Shown: positions 52,302-61,589 of the stretch, piece after piece
Position numbering within the stretch: position 1 is the first letter of the stretch
Layout of the letters: each line of letters opens with the position of its first letter
Source of the DNA: Rahnella bruchi
Lineage (GTDB): Bacteria > Pseudomonadota > Gammaproteobacteria > Enterobacterales > Enterobacteriaceae
DNA length: 64,000 nucleotides
Direction: 5' to 3'
Assembly: GCF_003614975.1 (NCBI RefSeq)
Contig: NZ_QZWI01000020.1
Location: 1 to 64,000 of the forward strand
Made by a program: the position numbers and the translations under genes
The notes under the pieces: model-generated
Told to the model about the DNA's origin: nothing
Databases searched by the model: none
What the model saw: the letters and a program-made list of their open reading frames with translations, nothing else

Positions 52302-53471
52302 ATGGCAGGTATCGCTGTGAAAATACGTTCTGTTGAAGTTTCTGTTTTTACTTATCCGACCCGTCGCGTTTCTGACAGCGCGGGTCATTCGCATCCGGGT
52401 GAAGAAAGTCAGGCAAAAATGGCGATGCTGACCATCACGACTGACGAAGGCGACTGCGGCTATTCGTTCGCACCGCCGGAAGTTGTGCGTCCGCACGTAG
52501 TAAATGCCTTTTTCCGAAAAGTATTGATAGGTCAGAATCCGTTCGACCGCGAACGTCTCTGGCAGGATCTGGTTCACTGGCAGCGCGGCAGTGCGCATCA
52601 GCTGACCGAAAGGGCGCTGTCGTTTGTCGAGCAGGCGCTGTGGGATCTGATAGGTCGCAAACTGAAGATGCCGGTGCACAAACTGCTGGGCGGATTTCGC
52701 GAGAAGGTTCCGGCTTACGGCAGCACCATGTGCGGCGATGAGCTGAAAGGCGGATTATCGACGCCGGATGAATTCGGTCAGTTTGCCGAGAAGCTGGTGG
52801 CGCGCGGCTATCAGGCCATCAAGCTGCACACCTGGATGCCGCCGGTGGCGTTTGCGCCAGACCCGAAAATGGACATCAAAGCCTGCGCCGCCGTGCGTGA
52901 AGCCGTCGGGCCGGACATTGAACTGATGCTCGACGGCTATCACTGGTACAGCCGCAGTCAGGCACTGACCATCGGTAAAGCGCTGGAAAAACTTAACTTC
53001 GCGTGGTTCGAAGAGCCAATGGAAGAAGAGAGCATGGCGTCTTACGCCTGGCTGGCGGAAAACCTCGCCATCGACGTGATCGGTCCCGAAAGTTTGGGTG
53101 GTAAACATCACAGCCGTGCGGACTGGGTGAAAGCCGGTGCCTGCGACATTTTACGCGCCGGTGCCAACGGCGTCGGCGGCATCTCGCCGTGCATGAAAGT
53201 TGCCAGTCTGGCGGAAGCGTTCGGTATGGACTGTGAAGTTCATGGTAACGGCGCAGCGAGTCTGGCGGTGGTCGGTGCCATCCGCAACTGTCGCTGGTAT
53301 GAACGCGGCCTGTTGCACCCGTTCCTGGAATACGACGAACCGGCGGCGTACCTGAACAGCATCGTCGACCCGATGGACGAACAGGGTTTTGTTCATCTTT
53401 CTGACCGCCCTGGCCTGGGTGAGGACATCAATTTTGATTACATAGAAACCCATACCGTCAGCCGCGACTGA
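52302..53471 (+). CDS. Mandelate racemase/enolase-superfamily enzyme
   Basis: This 389-residue enolase-superfamily member has an N-terminal capping domain followed by a barrel. The catalytic Lys is in QAIKLHTWMPP, and the metal ligands are Asp in LMLDGYHWY, Glu in FEEPME and Glu in GPESLGG. The His/Asp general base is in DCEVHGNGAA. This is the mandelate-racemase-type set, whose members usually dehydrate acid sugars or epimerise carboxylates. The substrate cannot be deduced. A GTG at 52317 (MKIRSVEV) is an alternative start. It leads an apparent operon with a complete Opp/Dpp-type importer behind a CRP site. Confidence 0.88.
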   Translation: MAGIAVKIRSVEVSVFTYPTRRVSDSAGHSHPGEESQAKMAMLTITTDEGDCGYSFAPPEVVRPHVVNAFFRKVLIGQNPFDRERLWQDLVHWQRGSAHQLTERALSFVEQALWDLIGRKLKMPVHKLLGGFREKVPAYGSTMCGDELKGGLSTPDEFGQFAEKLVARGYQAIKLHTWMPPVAFAPDPKMDIKACAAVREAVGPDIELMLDGYHWYSRSQALTIGKALEKLNFAWFEEPMEEESMASYAWLAENLAIDVIGPESLGGKHHSRADWVKAGACDILRAGANGVGGISPCMKVASLAEAFGMDCEVHGNGAASLAVVGAIRNCRWYERGLLHPFLEYDEPAAYLNSIVDPMDEQGFVHLSDRPGLGEDINFDYIETHTVSRD

Positions 53472-53523
53472 CCTGCGGGCAGATAAAAATAATAAACCTC
53501 TGACTCTACCCGGAAGGTACATC

Positions 53524-55167
53524 ATGAACTCTGGCAAAACGTGGGGCGCGTGGATATTCGCGCTCCTGCTTATGGCCGCTGGCGGGACGGCGCAGGCGAA
53601 AACGCCCCCCGACCAGCTGATCATCGGCATGAACATGAATAACCTGTTAACGCTCGACCCCGCAGCGATGACCGGCAATGACATTGTCGGTATCGTGGTC
53701 AATCTTTACGACCCGCTGATTGAGCTCGACCCGCAACAACTCACCAATGTGCGACCGGCGCTGGCGACCTCGTGGGAGGTCAACGACGCCCGCAATCTCA
53801 TCACGTTTCATCTGCGCGACGGCGTGAAATTCCACTCGGGCAATCCGGTCACCGCCGACGATGTGGTCTGGTCGATGCGCCGCATTCTTCATCTGAATCT
53901 GGCGCAGGCATCCGTGTGGAAATCCTATGGTTTCAGCAAAAAGAATGTCGATGAAATGGTGCGATCGCCGTCTCCCGGTATTGTCGAAATTCAGCTACCT
54001 AAACCCAACGATCCGAAACTGGTGATTTATTCGCTGGCGGCGCTCGGCAGCGTGGTGGCGTTAGACCGCAAAACCGTGCAGGCGCATGAAGTGAACGGCG
54101 ACTGGGGCAACCGCTGGCTGACCACCAACGAAGCCGGTTCCGGACCGTTTCGCCTCGATAACTGGCAGGCGAAAGATGTGCTGAACATGAGCCGCAATTC
54201 GCTGTACTGGCGCGGCGAACCGAAATTATCGCGGGTGGTTTTCCGTCATTTTCAGGAGTCGCAAACCCTGCGTCTGATGATTGAAAAAGGTGACCTGGAT
54301 ATTGCCAATAACATGGCGGTTTCAGATGTCACTGCGCTCAGCCATGACCCGGCCATGCAGGTCGATCAGGTGAAAAAAGGCACCATTTATTACGTGGCGA
54401 TGAGCATGAAAGAGCCGCATTTCGCCAACCCGAAAGTGCGCGAGGCGGTGCGCTATCTGATTGATTATCAGGGCATCGGCAAAGCGCTGATGAACGGTTA
54501 CGGCATTGTGCATCAGCGGCCGATTCAGGTCGGGATGCCCGCGACGCTGCCGGATCCGGGTTACAAACTCGACATCCCGCGCGCCAAAGCCCTGCTGGCA
54601 GACGCCGGTTATCCCGATGGTTTTGATACCACACTGCGGGTGCTGGCCGATCAGCCGTTCCTCAATATCGCGATTGCCGTGCAGTCCACACTGATGCAGG
54701 CGGGCATTCGCGCCAAAATCGTTACCGGCACCGGCAACCAGATTTACGGCGCAATGCGCGAACGTAAGTTCGACATGCTGGTCGGGCGCGGCGGCAGCGG
54801 CGTGGAACCGCATCCGCATTCCAGCCTGCGGGCGCTGGTGTATAACCCCGATAACAGTGACGCCGCGCGATTAACCAATTTTCAGGGCTGGCGCACCGGT
54901 TTTTACGACAAACAGCTGAACGCAGATATCGACCAGGCGTTGCTGGAACGGGATCCGGAGAAACAAAAACAGGATTACTTCGCCATTCAGGAACGCTACG
55001 ACGCGCTGATCCCTGCGCTGGTGCCGGTCTCGCAAATGGTTGATTCCATCGTGGTGCGCAGGGACGTCAAAAACTACCTGCCACATCCTTCTGCGACTAC
55101 GTTCCTGCGCGATGTCTGGAAAGACGATACCGCTGACGCCCAGCCAACCGGAGGTAAAGGCTTATGA
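53524..55167 (+). CDS. ABC transporter periplasmic binding protein (SBP_bac_5)
   Basis: This 547-residue DppA/OppA-type protein has a signal peptide (WGAWIFALLLMAAGGTAQAK). The mature part has LIIGMNMNNLLTLDPAAMTG, the family motif WEVNDARNLITFHLRDGVKF-HSGNPVTADDV and ANPKVREAVRYLIDYQGIGK. The family binds peptides, but also opines, glycosides and nickel. The neighbouring enolase-superfamily enzyme argues for an acidic or sugar-linked ligand. GGAAGG precedes the ATG, 52 bases after the enolase gene. The permease gene overlaps its stop by four bases. Confidence 0.92.
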   Translation: MNSGKTWGAWIFALLLMAAGGTAQAKTPPDQLIIGMNMNNLLTLDPAAMTGNDIVGIVVNLYDPLIELDPQQLTNVRPALATSWEVNDARNLITFHLRDGVKFHSGNPVTADDVVWSMRRILHLNLAQASVWKSYGFSKKNVDEMVRSPSPGIVEIQLPKPNDPKLVIYSLAALGSVVALDRKTVQAHEVNGDWGNRWLTTNEAGSGPFRLDNWQAKDVLNMSRNSLYWRGEPKLSRVVFRHFQESQTLRLMIEKGDLDIANNMAVSDVTALSHDPAMQVDQVKKGTIYYVAMSMKEPHFANPKVREAVRYLIDYQGIGKALMNGYGIVHQRPIQVGMPATLPDPGYKLDIPRAKALLADAGYPDGFDTTLRVLADQPFLNIAIAVQSTLMQAGIRAKIVTGTGNQIYGAMRERKFDMLVGRGGSGVEPHPHSSLRALVYNPDNSDAARLTNFQGWRTGFYDKQLNADIDQALLERDPEKQKQDYFAIQERYDALIPALVPVSQMVDSIVVRRDVKNYLPHPSATTFLRDVWKDDTADAQPTGGKGL

Positions 55168-56225
55168 CCATGCAAATTCCGGCTCCTGCCTCAAAGCAAA
55201 CGGCGCGGATGTCATTCCCCGCCGGACGCATCGGCAAACGGCTGGTGCAGGTGGCGATCACGCTGTTCGGCCTGCTGCTGCTGACGTTTTTCATTGGTCG
55301 CGTGATGCCTGTCGATCCTGTGCTGGCGATTGTCGGGCCGGATGCTGACCACAGCACTTACCAGCAGGTTTACCATCAGCTCGGTTTCGATAAACCGTTG
55401 TGGACGCAGTTCGGCATCTATCTTTCCGGGCTGGCGCACGGCGATTTAGGCAATGCGCTGCTGACCGGCAAACCGGTGACGCAGGACATTCTGCGTGTGT
55501 TTCCGGCGACCATGGAACTGGCGACGCTGGCGATCATTCTCGGTGCGGGCGTCGGTATTCCGCTCGGCGTGCTGGCGGCAGCAAAACGCAACAGCATCGC
55601 GGATTACGTGGTGCGCATCATCAGTCTGGCCGGTTATTCCACGCCAATATTTTGGGTCGGCATGATGGGTTTACTGGTGTTTTACGCCTGGCTCGGTTGG
55701 GTCGGCGGTGCCGGGCGGGTAGATTTCAGCCTCGACGGACAGGTCACGCGCCACAGCGGTTTCATGCTGATTGATGCGCTGATCGCCGGTAACGGGGAAG
55801 TGTTCCGCAATGCGCTCAATCACCTGATTCTGCCCGCATCGCTGCTGGGTTTTCACTCGCTGGCTTACATCAGCCGTATGACCCGCAGCTTTATGCTGGC
55901 GCAGCTTTCGCAGGAATTCATCATTACGGCGCGCGTGAAAGGGCTGAGTGAATGGCATGTGCTGTGGAACCACGCGTTTCGCAACATTTTGGTTCAGCTG
56001 CTGACTGTGGTGGCGCTGGCATACGGCTCGCTGCTGGAAGGCGCGGTGCTGATAGAAACCGTGTTCTCGTGGCCGGGCTTTGGTTCGTACCTCACCAGCA
56101 GTCTGATGCTGGGCGACATGAATGCGGTGATGGGCTGTGTGCTGGTGGTCGGCATGATTTTCGTGGTGCTGAATTTGCTCTCTGACCTGTTGTATCAGGT
56201 CTTTGATCCGAGGACAAAAGTATGA
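55164..56225 (+). CDS. ABC transporter permease (DppB-like)
   Basis: This 353-residue inner-membrane permease has about six transmembrane helices. The N-terminal segment (RLVQVAITLFGLLLLTFFIG) and GLAHGDLGNALLTGKPVTQD are typical of DppB/OppB. The EAA loop that contacts the ATPase reads FIITARVKGLSEWHVLWNHA. It starts in an ATGA overlap with the binding-protein gene and ends in the same kind of overlap with the next permease. Translation of the set is therefore coupled. Confidence 0.92.
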   Translation: MTMQIPAPASKQTARMSFPAGRIGKRLVQVAITLFGLLLLTFFIGRVMPVDPVLAIVGPDADHSTYQQVYHQLGFDKPLWTQFGIYLSGLAHGDLGNALLTGKPVTQDILRVFPATMELATLAIILGAGVGIPLGVLAAAKRNSIADYVVRIISLAGYSTPIFWVGMMGLLVFYAWLGWVGGAGRVDFSLDGQVTRHSGFMLIDALIAGNGEVFRNALNHLILPASLLGFHSLAYISRMTRSFMLAQLSQEFIITARVKGLSEWHVLWNHAFRNILVQLLTVVALAYGSLLEGAVLIETVFSWPGFGSYLTSSLMLGDMNAVMGCVLVVGMIFVVLNLLSDLLYQVFDPRTKV

Positions 56226-57127
56226 CGATTTCCCTCGATTCCGTCACGCTCAGCGCGGGCGACGAAAAACGTCAGCGCGTGAAAAGGGCGTTTGGGCGCG
56301 TTGGCCATTTTCTGTGGCAGATGGCCTGTAATCCGCTGACTGCTATAGGCGGCGCAATTGTTCTGGTGCTGATGATTGTGGCGATTTTCGCGCCGTGGAT
56401 CGCGCCGTTTCATCCGCTGGTGCAAGATTTAAACAACGCGCTCAGCCCGCCGTCGGCGGCGCACTGGTTTGGCACCGACGAGTTTGGCCGCGATATCTTC
56501 AGCCGACTGGTTTACGGCTCGCGCATCACGCTCTATATCGTGCTGCTGGTGTCGGTCACCGTCGGGCCGCTTGGTTTGCTGCTCGGCGTCACCGCCGGAT
56601 ATTTCGGTGGTAAAACGGATATGGTGCTGATGCGCGTCACCGACATTTTCATCTCCTTCCCGAGTCTGGTGCTGGCGCTGGCGTTTGTCGCTGCCCTCGG
56701 TCCCGGCCTGGAACATGTGGTGATCGCCATCACGCTCACCGCGTGGCCGCCGATTGCGCGTCTGGCGCGTGCCGAAACTCTCTCGCTGCGACAGGCCGAT
56801 TTTATTTCTGCTGTGCGTTTGCAGGGCGCGTCACCGGTGCGGGTGTTGTGGCGTCACATTGTGCCGCTGTGTCTGCCGTCGGTGATCATCCGTATTACCA
56901 TGAATATGGCGGGGATTATTCTGACTGCCGCCGGTCTGGGCTTTCTCGGACTTGGCGCACAGCCACCCGATCCGGAGTGGGGCGCGATGATTTCCAGTGG
57001 CCGTACTTACATGATGGAGTGCTGGTGGGTGGCGACGATTCCCGGTCTGGCGATCCTGATTAACAGCCTCGCGTTCAACTTTTTAGGAGATGGCCTTCGT
57101 GACATTCTCGATCCCCGAAATGACTGA
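56222..57127 (+). CDS. ABC transporter permease (DppC-like)
   Basis: This 301-residue second permease of the importer has an N-terminal helix (AIGGAIVLVLMIVAIFAPWI), HWFGTDEFGRDIFSRLVYGS (hallmark of DppC/OppC) and the EAA loop FISAVRLQGASPVRVLWRHI. It forms the channel with the DppB-like subunit. GAGGA precedes its ATG inside the preceding gene. Its 3' end overlaps the start region of the first ATPase gene. Confidence 0.93.
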   Translation: MTISLDSVTLSAGDEKRQRVKRAFGRVGHFLWQMACNPLTAIGGAIVLVLMIVAIFAPWIAPFHPLVQDLNNALSPPSAAHWFGTDEFGRDIFSRLVYGSRITLYIVLLVSVTVGPLGLLLGVTAGYFGGKTDMVLMRVTDIFISFPSLVLALAFVAALGPGLEHVVIAITLTAWPPIARLARAETLSLRQADFISAVRLQGASPVRVLWRHIVPLCLPSVIIRITMNMAGIILTAAGLGFLGLGAQPPDPEWGAMISSGRTYMMECWWVATIPGLAILINSLAFNFLGDGLRDILDPRND

Positions 57128-57965
57128 CGCTCCGGCGTTACTCGATGTGCAGGATTTGCACGTCAGCTTTGTGAATGGCCGTCAGGTGACGCAGGCAGTG
57201 CGCGGCGTATCCTTCCAGCTCGGGCGCGAAAAACTGGCGATTGTCGGTGAATCGGGCTCGGGTAAATCCACCGTTGGCCGCGCGCTGTTACATCTGCATC
57301 CTTCAAAAGCGCAAATCACCGCCAGCAAAATGCAATTCGCCGATGTCGATTTGCTGCGTGCCACACCGAAACAAATGCGGCAGGTACGCGGTAAGCGGAT
57401 TTCGATGATTATGCAGGATCCGAAATACTCACTGAATCCGGTGCTGTGCGTGGGCGATCAGATAGCCGAAGCCTGGCGTTCGCACCATAAATGTTCGTAT
57501 CAGGATGCTAAACGCAAAGTGCTGAACATGCTGGACGTGGTGCGTATCCGTGACCCGGAACGCGTGTACGGCCTGTATCCGCATGAAATTTCCGGCGGGC
57601 AGGGGCAGCGCATCATGATAGCGATGATGCTGATCACCGACCCGGAAATGGTGATTGCTGATGAGCCGACGTCGGCGCTCGATGTATCGGTGCGCTTACA
57701 GGTGCTGGCGCTGCTTGATGACCTGGTGAAAACGCGCGGTCTGGGGCTGATTTTTATCAGTCACGACATCAATCTGGTGCGCAGTTTTTGCGATCGTGTG
57801 CTGGTGATGTACGCCGGGCGCATCGTGGAATCCATCGCCGCCACCGATCTGGATAACGCGCAACATCCGTACACACGCGGCCTGCTCAATGCATTGCCGG
57901 ACATGGATAACCGCCGCTATCCGCTGCCGGTGATGCAGCGGCAGGCCAGCTGGCTGACCGATTAA
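57099..57965 (+). CDS. ABC transporter ATPase (DppD-like)
   Basis: This ATPase has Walker A GESGSGKSTVGRALLHL, Q-loop IMQDPKYSLNPV, signature EISGGQGQRIMIAMML, Walker B MVIADEPTSALDV and the H-loop SHDINL. The oligopeptide-transport C-terminal tag (NAQHPYTRGLLNALPDM) is present. The signature has Gly-Gln after GGQ where most have Arg/Met. The start is uncertain. A GTG at 57099 has AGGAG nine bases upstream, an ATG at 57120 gives MTDAPALLD, and an ATG at 57090 lies too close to that site. All overlap the permease gene. Confidence 0.9.
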   Translation: MTFSIPEMTDAPALLDVQDLHVSFVNGRQVTQAVRGVSFQLGREKLAIVGESGSGKSTVGRALLHLHPSKAQITASKMQFADVDLLRATPKQMRQVRGKRISMIMQDPKYSLNPVLCVGDQIAEAWRSHHKCSYQDAKRKVLNMLDVVRIRDPERVYGLYPHEISGGQGQRIMIAMMLITDPEMVIADEPTSALDVSVRLQVLALLDDLVKTRGLGLIFISHDINLVRSFCDRVLVMYAGRIVESIAATDLDNAQHPYTRGLLNALPDMDNRRYPLPVMQRQASWLTD

Positions 57966-57974
57966 GGAGCCAAA

Positions 57975-58760
57975 ATGACGTATAAAACCATGATTGACGT
58001 GCGCAGCCTGAATCTGACGTTTGGTGAGGGCGCGAAAACCACGCAGGTGCTGACGGATGTGAATATCGCCGTGCGCGAGGGCGAGATTTTCGGGCTGGTG
58101 GGGGAATCCGGCTCCGGCAAAACCACGGTGCTGAAATGTCTGGCGGGGCTGTTTACCCACTGGAAAGGCGAACTGGAAATCGACGGTCAGCAGCTCGAAC
58201 ACCGCATCGGTCGCGACCGCTGTCGTCTGGTGCAAATGGTGTTTCAGGATCCGTACGGGTCGCTGCATCCGCGCCACACCATCGGCGATATTCTGGAAGA
58301 GCCGCTGCAAATTCACCGCATCGACCAGCGGGATCAGCGCATTAATACCATTCTGGAGAAAGTCGGCCTGAACCGTGCTTTCCGCAGCCGTTACCCGCAT
58401 CAGCTTTCCGGTGGACAGCGCCAGCGCGTGGCGATTGCGCGCGCGTTGATCCTCAAACCGCGCGTTCTGTTGCTCGACGAACCGACCTCCGCGCTGGATG
58501 TCTCCGTGCAGGCGGAAATCCTTAATTTGCTGTTCGATCTTCAAAAAGAGGAAGGACTGACGTACCTGATGGTCACCCACGATCTGGGCGTCATTGCTCA
58601 TCTTTGCCAGCGCGTGGCAGTAATGAAATACGGCAAAATTCTCGAAACGCTGGAAACCGATGCCCTGCTGCGCGGCGATATCAGGGACGATTACACCCGC
58701 GTGCTGGTCGACGCCAGCCGTGACTACAGCCGGGAAATGGCGGCGAAAGTGATGTTGTAG
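57975..58760 (+). CDS. ABC transporter ATPase (DppF-like)
   Basis: This 261-residue ATPase has Walker A GESGSGKTTVLKCLAGL, Q-loop MVFQDPYGSLHPRHTIGDIL, signature QLSGGQRQRVAIARAL, Walker B VLLLDEPTSALDV and H-loop VTHDLGV. It is short for DppF (about 330 residues), ending soon after DDYTRVLVDAS. It pairs with the DppD-like subunit to drive import. AAGGAG precedes the ATG, nine bases after the previous stop. It is the last gene of the operon and is followed by a bidirectional terminator. Confidence 0.92.
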   Translation: MTYKTMIDVRSLNLTFGEGAKTTQVLTDVNIAVREGEIFGLVGESGSGKTTVLKCLAGLFTHWKGELEIDGQQLEHRIGRDRCRLVQMVFQDPYGSLHPRHTIGDILEEPLQIHRIDQRDQRINTILEKVGLNRAFRSRYPHQLSGGQRQRVAIARALILKPRVLLLDEPTSALDVSVQAEILNLLFDLQKEEGLTYLMVTHDLGVIAHLCQRVAVMKYGKILETLETDALLRGDIRDDYTRVLVDASRDYSREMAAKVML

Positions 58761-58797
58761 GACGGGAGTCGCCGTATTTCGTCCGGAGAAAGTGTGC

Positions 58798-58833
58798 GTT
58801 TACCCCTGCTATCGCCGAAGCGCAGGGGTAAAC
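58798..58833. terminator. Bidirectional terminator
   Basis: Twelve-base perfect arms (58798-58809 and 58822-58833) lie between the convergent ABC operon and the amidohydrolase gene. No long T-run follows on either side. Confidence 0.65.
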
Positions 58834-58851
58834 ACTGATCGCAATTCCCCT

Positions 58852-60306
58852 TCATGACAGCGTATTTTTCATAACATTGCCGTCTTTGAGAATAACGCGG
58901 AAAGCTTCTTCCGGCCTGGCGATAAGCTCAATATCGGTCAGCGGATCGCCGTCTACCAGGATCATGTCTGCCAGCGCGCCTGCTTCGATAACACCGAGCT
59001 TACCGGGGTAAGGATTGCGGGGGCCGGAGAGGGCGCATAGCCGGGCGTTCACGCTGGTGGCCATTTTCAGGATCTCCGGCGGGGTGTACCAGCGCACCAG
59101 TTTGGCCAACTGCGCGCCCTGACGGGTGGCGAGATGCGCGTCAAACAGGGTATCCGTGCCCCAGGCAGTTTTAATGTTGTATTTTTTGGCAAGCTGATAA
59201 GCGTTATCGGTGCCCGCAGACATCACAAGCTGCTTGGCGCGCGAAGCAGGCGTTGCCATCGGCACCGCATCTTCATCATCAAGGAATGGCTGCAAACACC
59301 ACCATATATGCTGTTGCGCCATCAGTTGCACTGTCTCTTCATCCACCAGCTGGCCGTGTTCAATACATTTCACGCCACCTTTGATGGCCATCGATACCGC
59401 CCGCGCCGTGTAAGCATGCACGGTCACGTAAGTTCCCCAGTTTTCAGCAGCGGTCACCGCCGCCTGAATTTCAGGTACGGAACCTTCGGTGACGTCGATG
59501 CCGTCATACATTGAGGCTACGCCCCCGCCCGCCATAAATTTAACCTGAGATGCACCGCGCATCAGTTGCTCCCGGGCGCGCAACAGAACCTGATCTGCTC
59601 CGTCAGCAATCGCCGTAATCCCGATCCGTTCGATATAACTCAGGCTGTCGCCAGGTGCGCGCGGCACTTCATGCAGAAGCCGGAAATCGCCGTGTCCGCC
59701 TGTTTGTGAAATGAAAGCACCGGAAGGATAAATACGTGGCCCCGGCGTTATCTGTTCATCAATCGCGCGTTTCAGGCCAAAGACCGGACCGCCCATATCG
59801 CGCACGGTGGTAAAACCACGCAATACGGTCGCCTGCGCTTCCGCAATCGCCAGTGCCTGAATGTAGTTAAAATCAGCTGTCATGGCGGTCATCATTGACG
59901 GACGCGCCATGATCGCATGCCAGTGGGCATCAATCAGGCCCGGCATCAGGACTCCGCCCGCTCCATCAATTACCGTGGTGCCCTGAGGTAACGGCGTGCC
60001 GGCCGTTTCGACGGACTTAATCACATTACCTTCGATAATGACCTGCAAACCCTCGAGAAGATCGTCTGAAACACCGTCGAAAATTCGCACATTAATGAAT
60101 GCTTTCAGGTGCGCAGATGTCGCCGTTGTGGCCCCTCGGGGAGATTTCTCGCCAGGCAGTGCTGCACAAACCGTGGCTGCGGTGATGGGCGGTGCTTTTG
60201 CGGCTTCACGGGTCAGTACCGTGTTGATACGGACAAAGGCCGGGCTGTGGCAAAGACAGGCTTCAGAATGTTCGTGAGCCGGATAATTCAGGGGTGTTTG
60301 TCGCAT
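58852..60306 (-). CDS. Prolidase-like amidohydrolase
   Basis: This 484-residue amidohydrolase-superfamily enzyme has a beta-sandwich start (INVRIFDGVSDDLLEGLQVI), then the HxH metal motif in GLIDAHWHAIMA and a Lys that is probably carboxylated in SQVKFMAGGGVAS. The His ligands are in VTVHAYTA and CIEHGQLVD, and the final Asp is in WGTDTLFDAH. It resembles the imidazolonepropionase-like, Xaa-Arg/prolidase branch (Sgx9260 type) that cleaves C-capped dipeptides. The N-terminal 65 residues before the sandwich are extra, so a later start is possible. It lies beside an IclR gene on the same strand. Confidence 0.85.
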   Translation of the reverse strand: MRQTPLNYPAHEHSEACLCHSPAFVRINTVLTREAAKAPPITAATVCAALPGEKSPRGATTATSAHLKAFINVRIFDGVSDDLLEGLQVIIEGNVIKSVETAGTPLPQGTTVIDGAGGVLMPGLIDAHWHAIMARPSMMTAMTADFNYIQALAIAEAQATVLRGFTTVRDMGGPVFGLKRAIDEQITPGPRIYPSGAFISQTGGHGDFRLLHEVPRAPGDSLSYIERIGITAIADGADQVLLRAREQLMRGASQVKFMAGGGVASMYDGIDVTEGSVPEIQAAVTAAENWGTYVTVHAYTARAVSMAIKGGVKCIEHGQLVDEETVQLMAQQHIWWCLQPFLDDEDAVPMATPASRAKQLVMSAGTDNAYQLAKKYNIKTAWGTDTLFDAHLATRQGAQLAKLVRWYTPPEILKMATSVNARLCALSGPRNPYPGKLGVIEAGALADMILVDGDPLTDIELIARPEEAFRVILKDGNVMKNTLS

Positions 60307-60368
60307 AAGGCAATGTTCCTCAGCAGTCAGTTCAGGCAGGCATGCTTTCGAAAATAGTCAGGTATGGG

Positions 60369-61136
60369 TTACTGATAAAAATTCACATCCGGCATCGCGC
60401 TTAACGCTTTCTCAATCCGTGCGCGGGCGGCGAGCAGAATGCGGACAGTTTCTTCGCGTTTCTCCTCTGTTGCCCTGAATACGGGGATGGAAATGCTCAG
60501 CGCCGCGATGGTTTTATTGCGTTGTTTCAGCGGGATCGCGCAGCATATTGTTTCTTCATTAATCTCACGATTATCCACCGAATAGCCACGTATTTTGACC
60601 GCTTCCAGTTGCTCCCGCAGTGCCCCGACGGAGCGGGTGCTGTAGGCCGTCAGGGGCGTGAATCCGGCCGGATACCATTCCCGGATCTGCTCATCGCTGT
60701 ATTCACAGATGAGCGATTTACCCAGCGCCGAAAAAATGGCGGGCAGGCGGGTACCAATATGAGAGGCAAGTTGCACCGTCTGTTCTGCCTGCACTTTGTT
60801 GATATACAGCACGTCCGAGCCATCGAGAATGCCCATCTGACACACTTCATTGCACTGTTTAACCATGTCGCTCATCTCGTTGTAAACGAGCGTCAGCCAG
60901 AAAGACCTGTCGAGAAAGGAACGTGAAAGCATCGAACAGGCGATACCCGGAGAATAAAGCTGCGCAGCGGCGTCATAACTGACGTAGCGCTTTTCCACCA
61001 GCGTTTTCATTATGGGAAAGATGGTGCCTTTCAGGCTGCCGGTTTTTTCAGAAAGTTTTGTTAACGATATGCCTTTATTTTCCGCAGCAAGTGCTTCCAG
61101 AATTTCCAAAACCCGCAGGGTAGGCTTATGTTCCAT
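60369..61136 (-). CDS. IclR-family regulator
   Basis: This 255-residue IclR protein has an N-terminal winged helix (LRVLEILEALAAENKGISLT, LSEKTGSLKGTIFPIMKTLV). A GAF-like effector domain follows (CQMGILDGSDVLYINKVQAE, ALGKSLICEYSDEQIREWYP). ATG at 61136 gives MEHKPTLRV; a TTG at 61157 is also in frame. It lies 62 bases upstream of the amidohydrolase on the same strand and is divergent from the MFS gene across about 450 bases. Control of both is plausible. A palindrome at 61377-61388 is a candidate site. Confidence 0.9.
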   Translation of the reverse strand: MEHKPTLRVLEILEALAAENKGISLTKLSEKTGSLKGTIFPIMKTLVEKRYVSYDAAAQLYSPGIACSMLSRSFLDRSFWLTLVYNEMSDMVKQCNEVCQMGILDGSDVLYINKVQAEQTVQLASHIGTRLPAIFSALGKSLICEYSDEQIREWYPAGFTPLTAYSTRSVGALREQLEAVKIRGYSVDNREINEETICCAIPLKQRNKTIAALSISIPVFRATEEKREETVRILLAARARIEKALSAMPDVNFYQ

Positions 61137-61589
61137 GATGCTAATTTTTCTCAACAAGAGGCAGATAACTTCATTCTAGGGTTAAAAACTCACCGCGTAA
61201 ATTCTTAGGGATTTTCCCTCTGTGTGTGTCATTCACCGTGCATCCCGTGTCTGCGCGTTTGTGACAGGTCTCAAAATTTGACTAAAAAGTCGGCGTCGGC
61301 AGGGCTGTTATTTACAGGAATGCAACTAAGTAATCTCAATTAAACAACACATTAAGAACCATTTTGAAACTATTTGGTCAAATTTGACTCAATTTGGCTC
61401 GTCGCTATACTCGCCTTGTTTGTATTTATATATGAGGTTTGTATATATGAACGATTTGTATGTATGAATAAAAAGGTATCAACACATCGTGCAACGGGCG
61501 CAGTGCGGCAAGAGAGAAGGTTCAGAAATGATTTATGCCTGTTAAGCACCTGAATGGAAAAATATTCTGACGACGATTAAGGAAGAACA
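61137..61589. promoter_or_regulatory. Divergent region between IclR and MFS genes
   Basis: About 450 bases have no gene. It holds two copies of AAATTTGACT (61274-61283 and 61380-61389). The second lies inside the perfect palindrome GTCAAATTTGAC (61377-61388). These are candidate operators for the adjacent IclR regulator. Confidence 0.5.
61377..61388. promoter_or_regulatory. Candidate IclR operator palindrome
   Basis: GTCAAATTTGAC is a perfect 12-base palindrome. A related half (AAATTTGACT) recurs about 105 bases upstream. Location between the divergent IclR and MFS genes fits an operator; binding is not shown. Confidence 0.4.
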
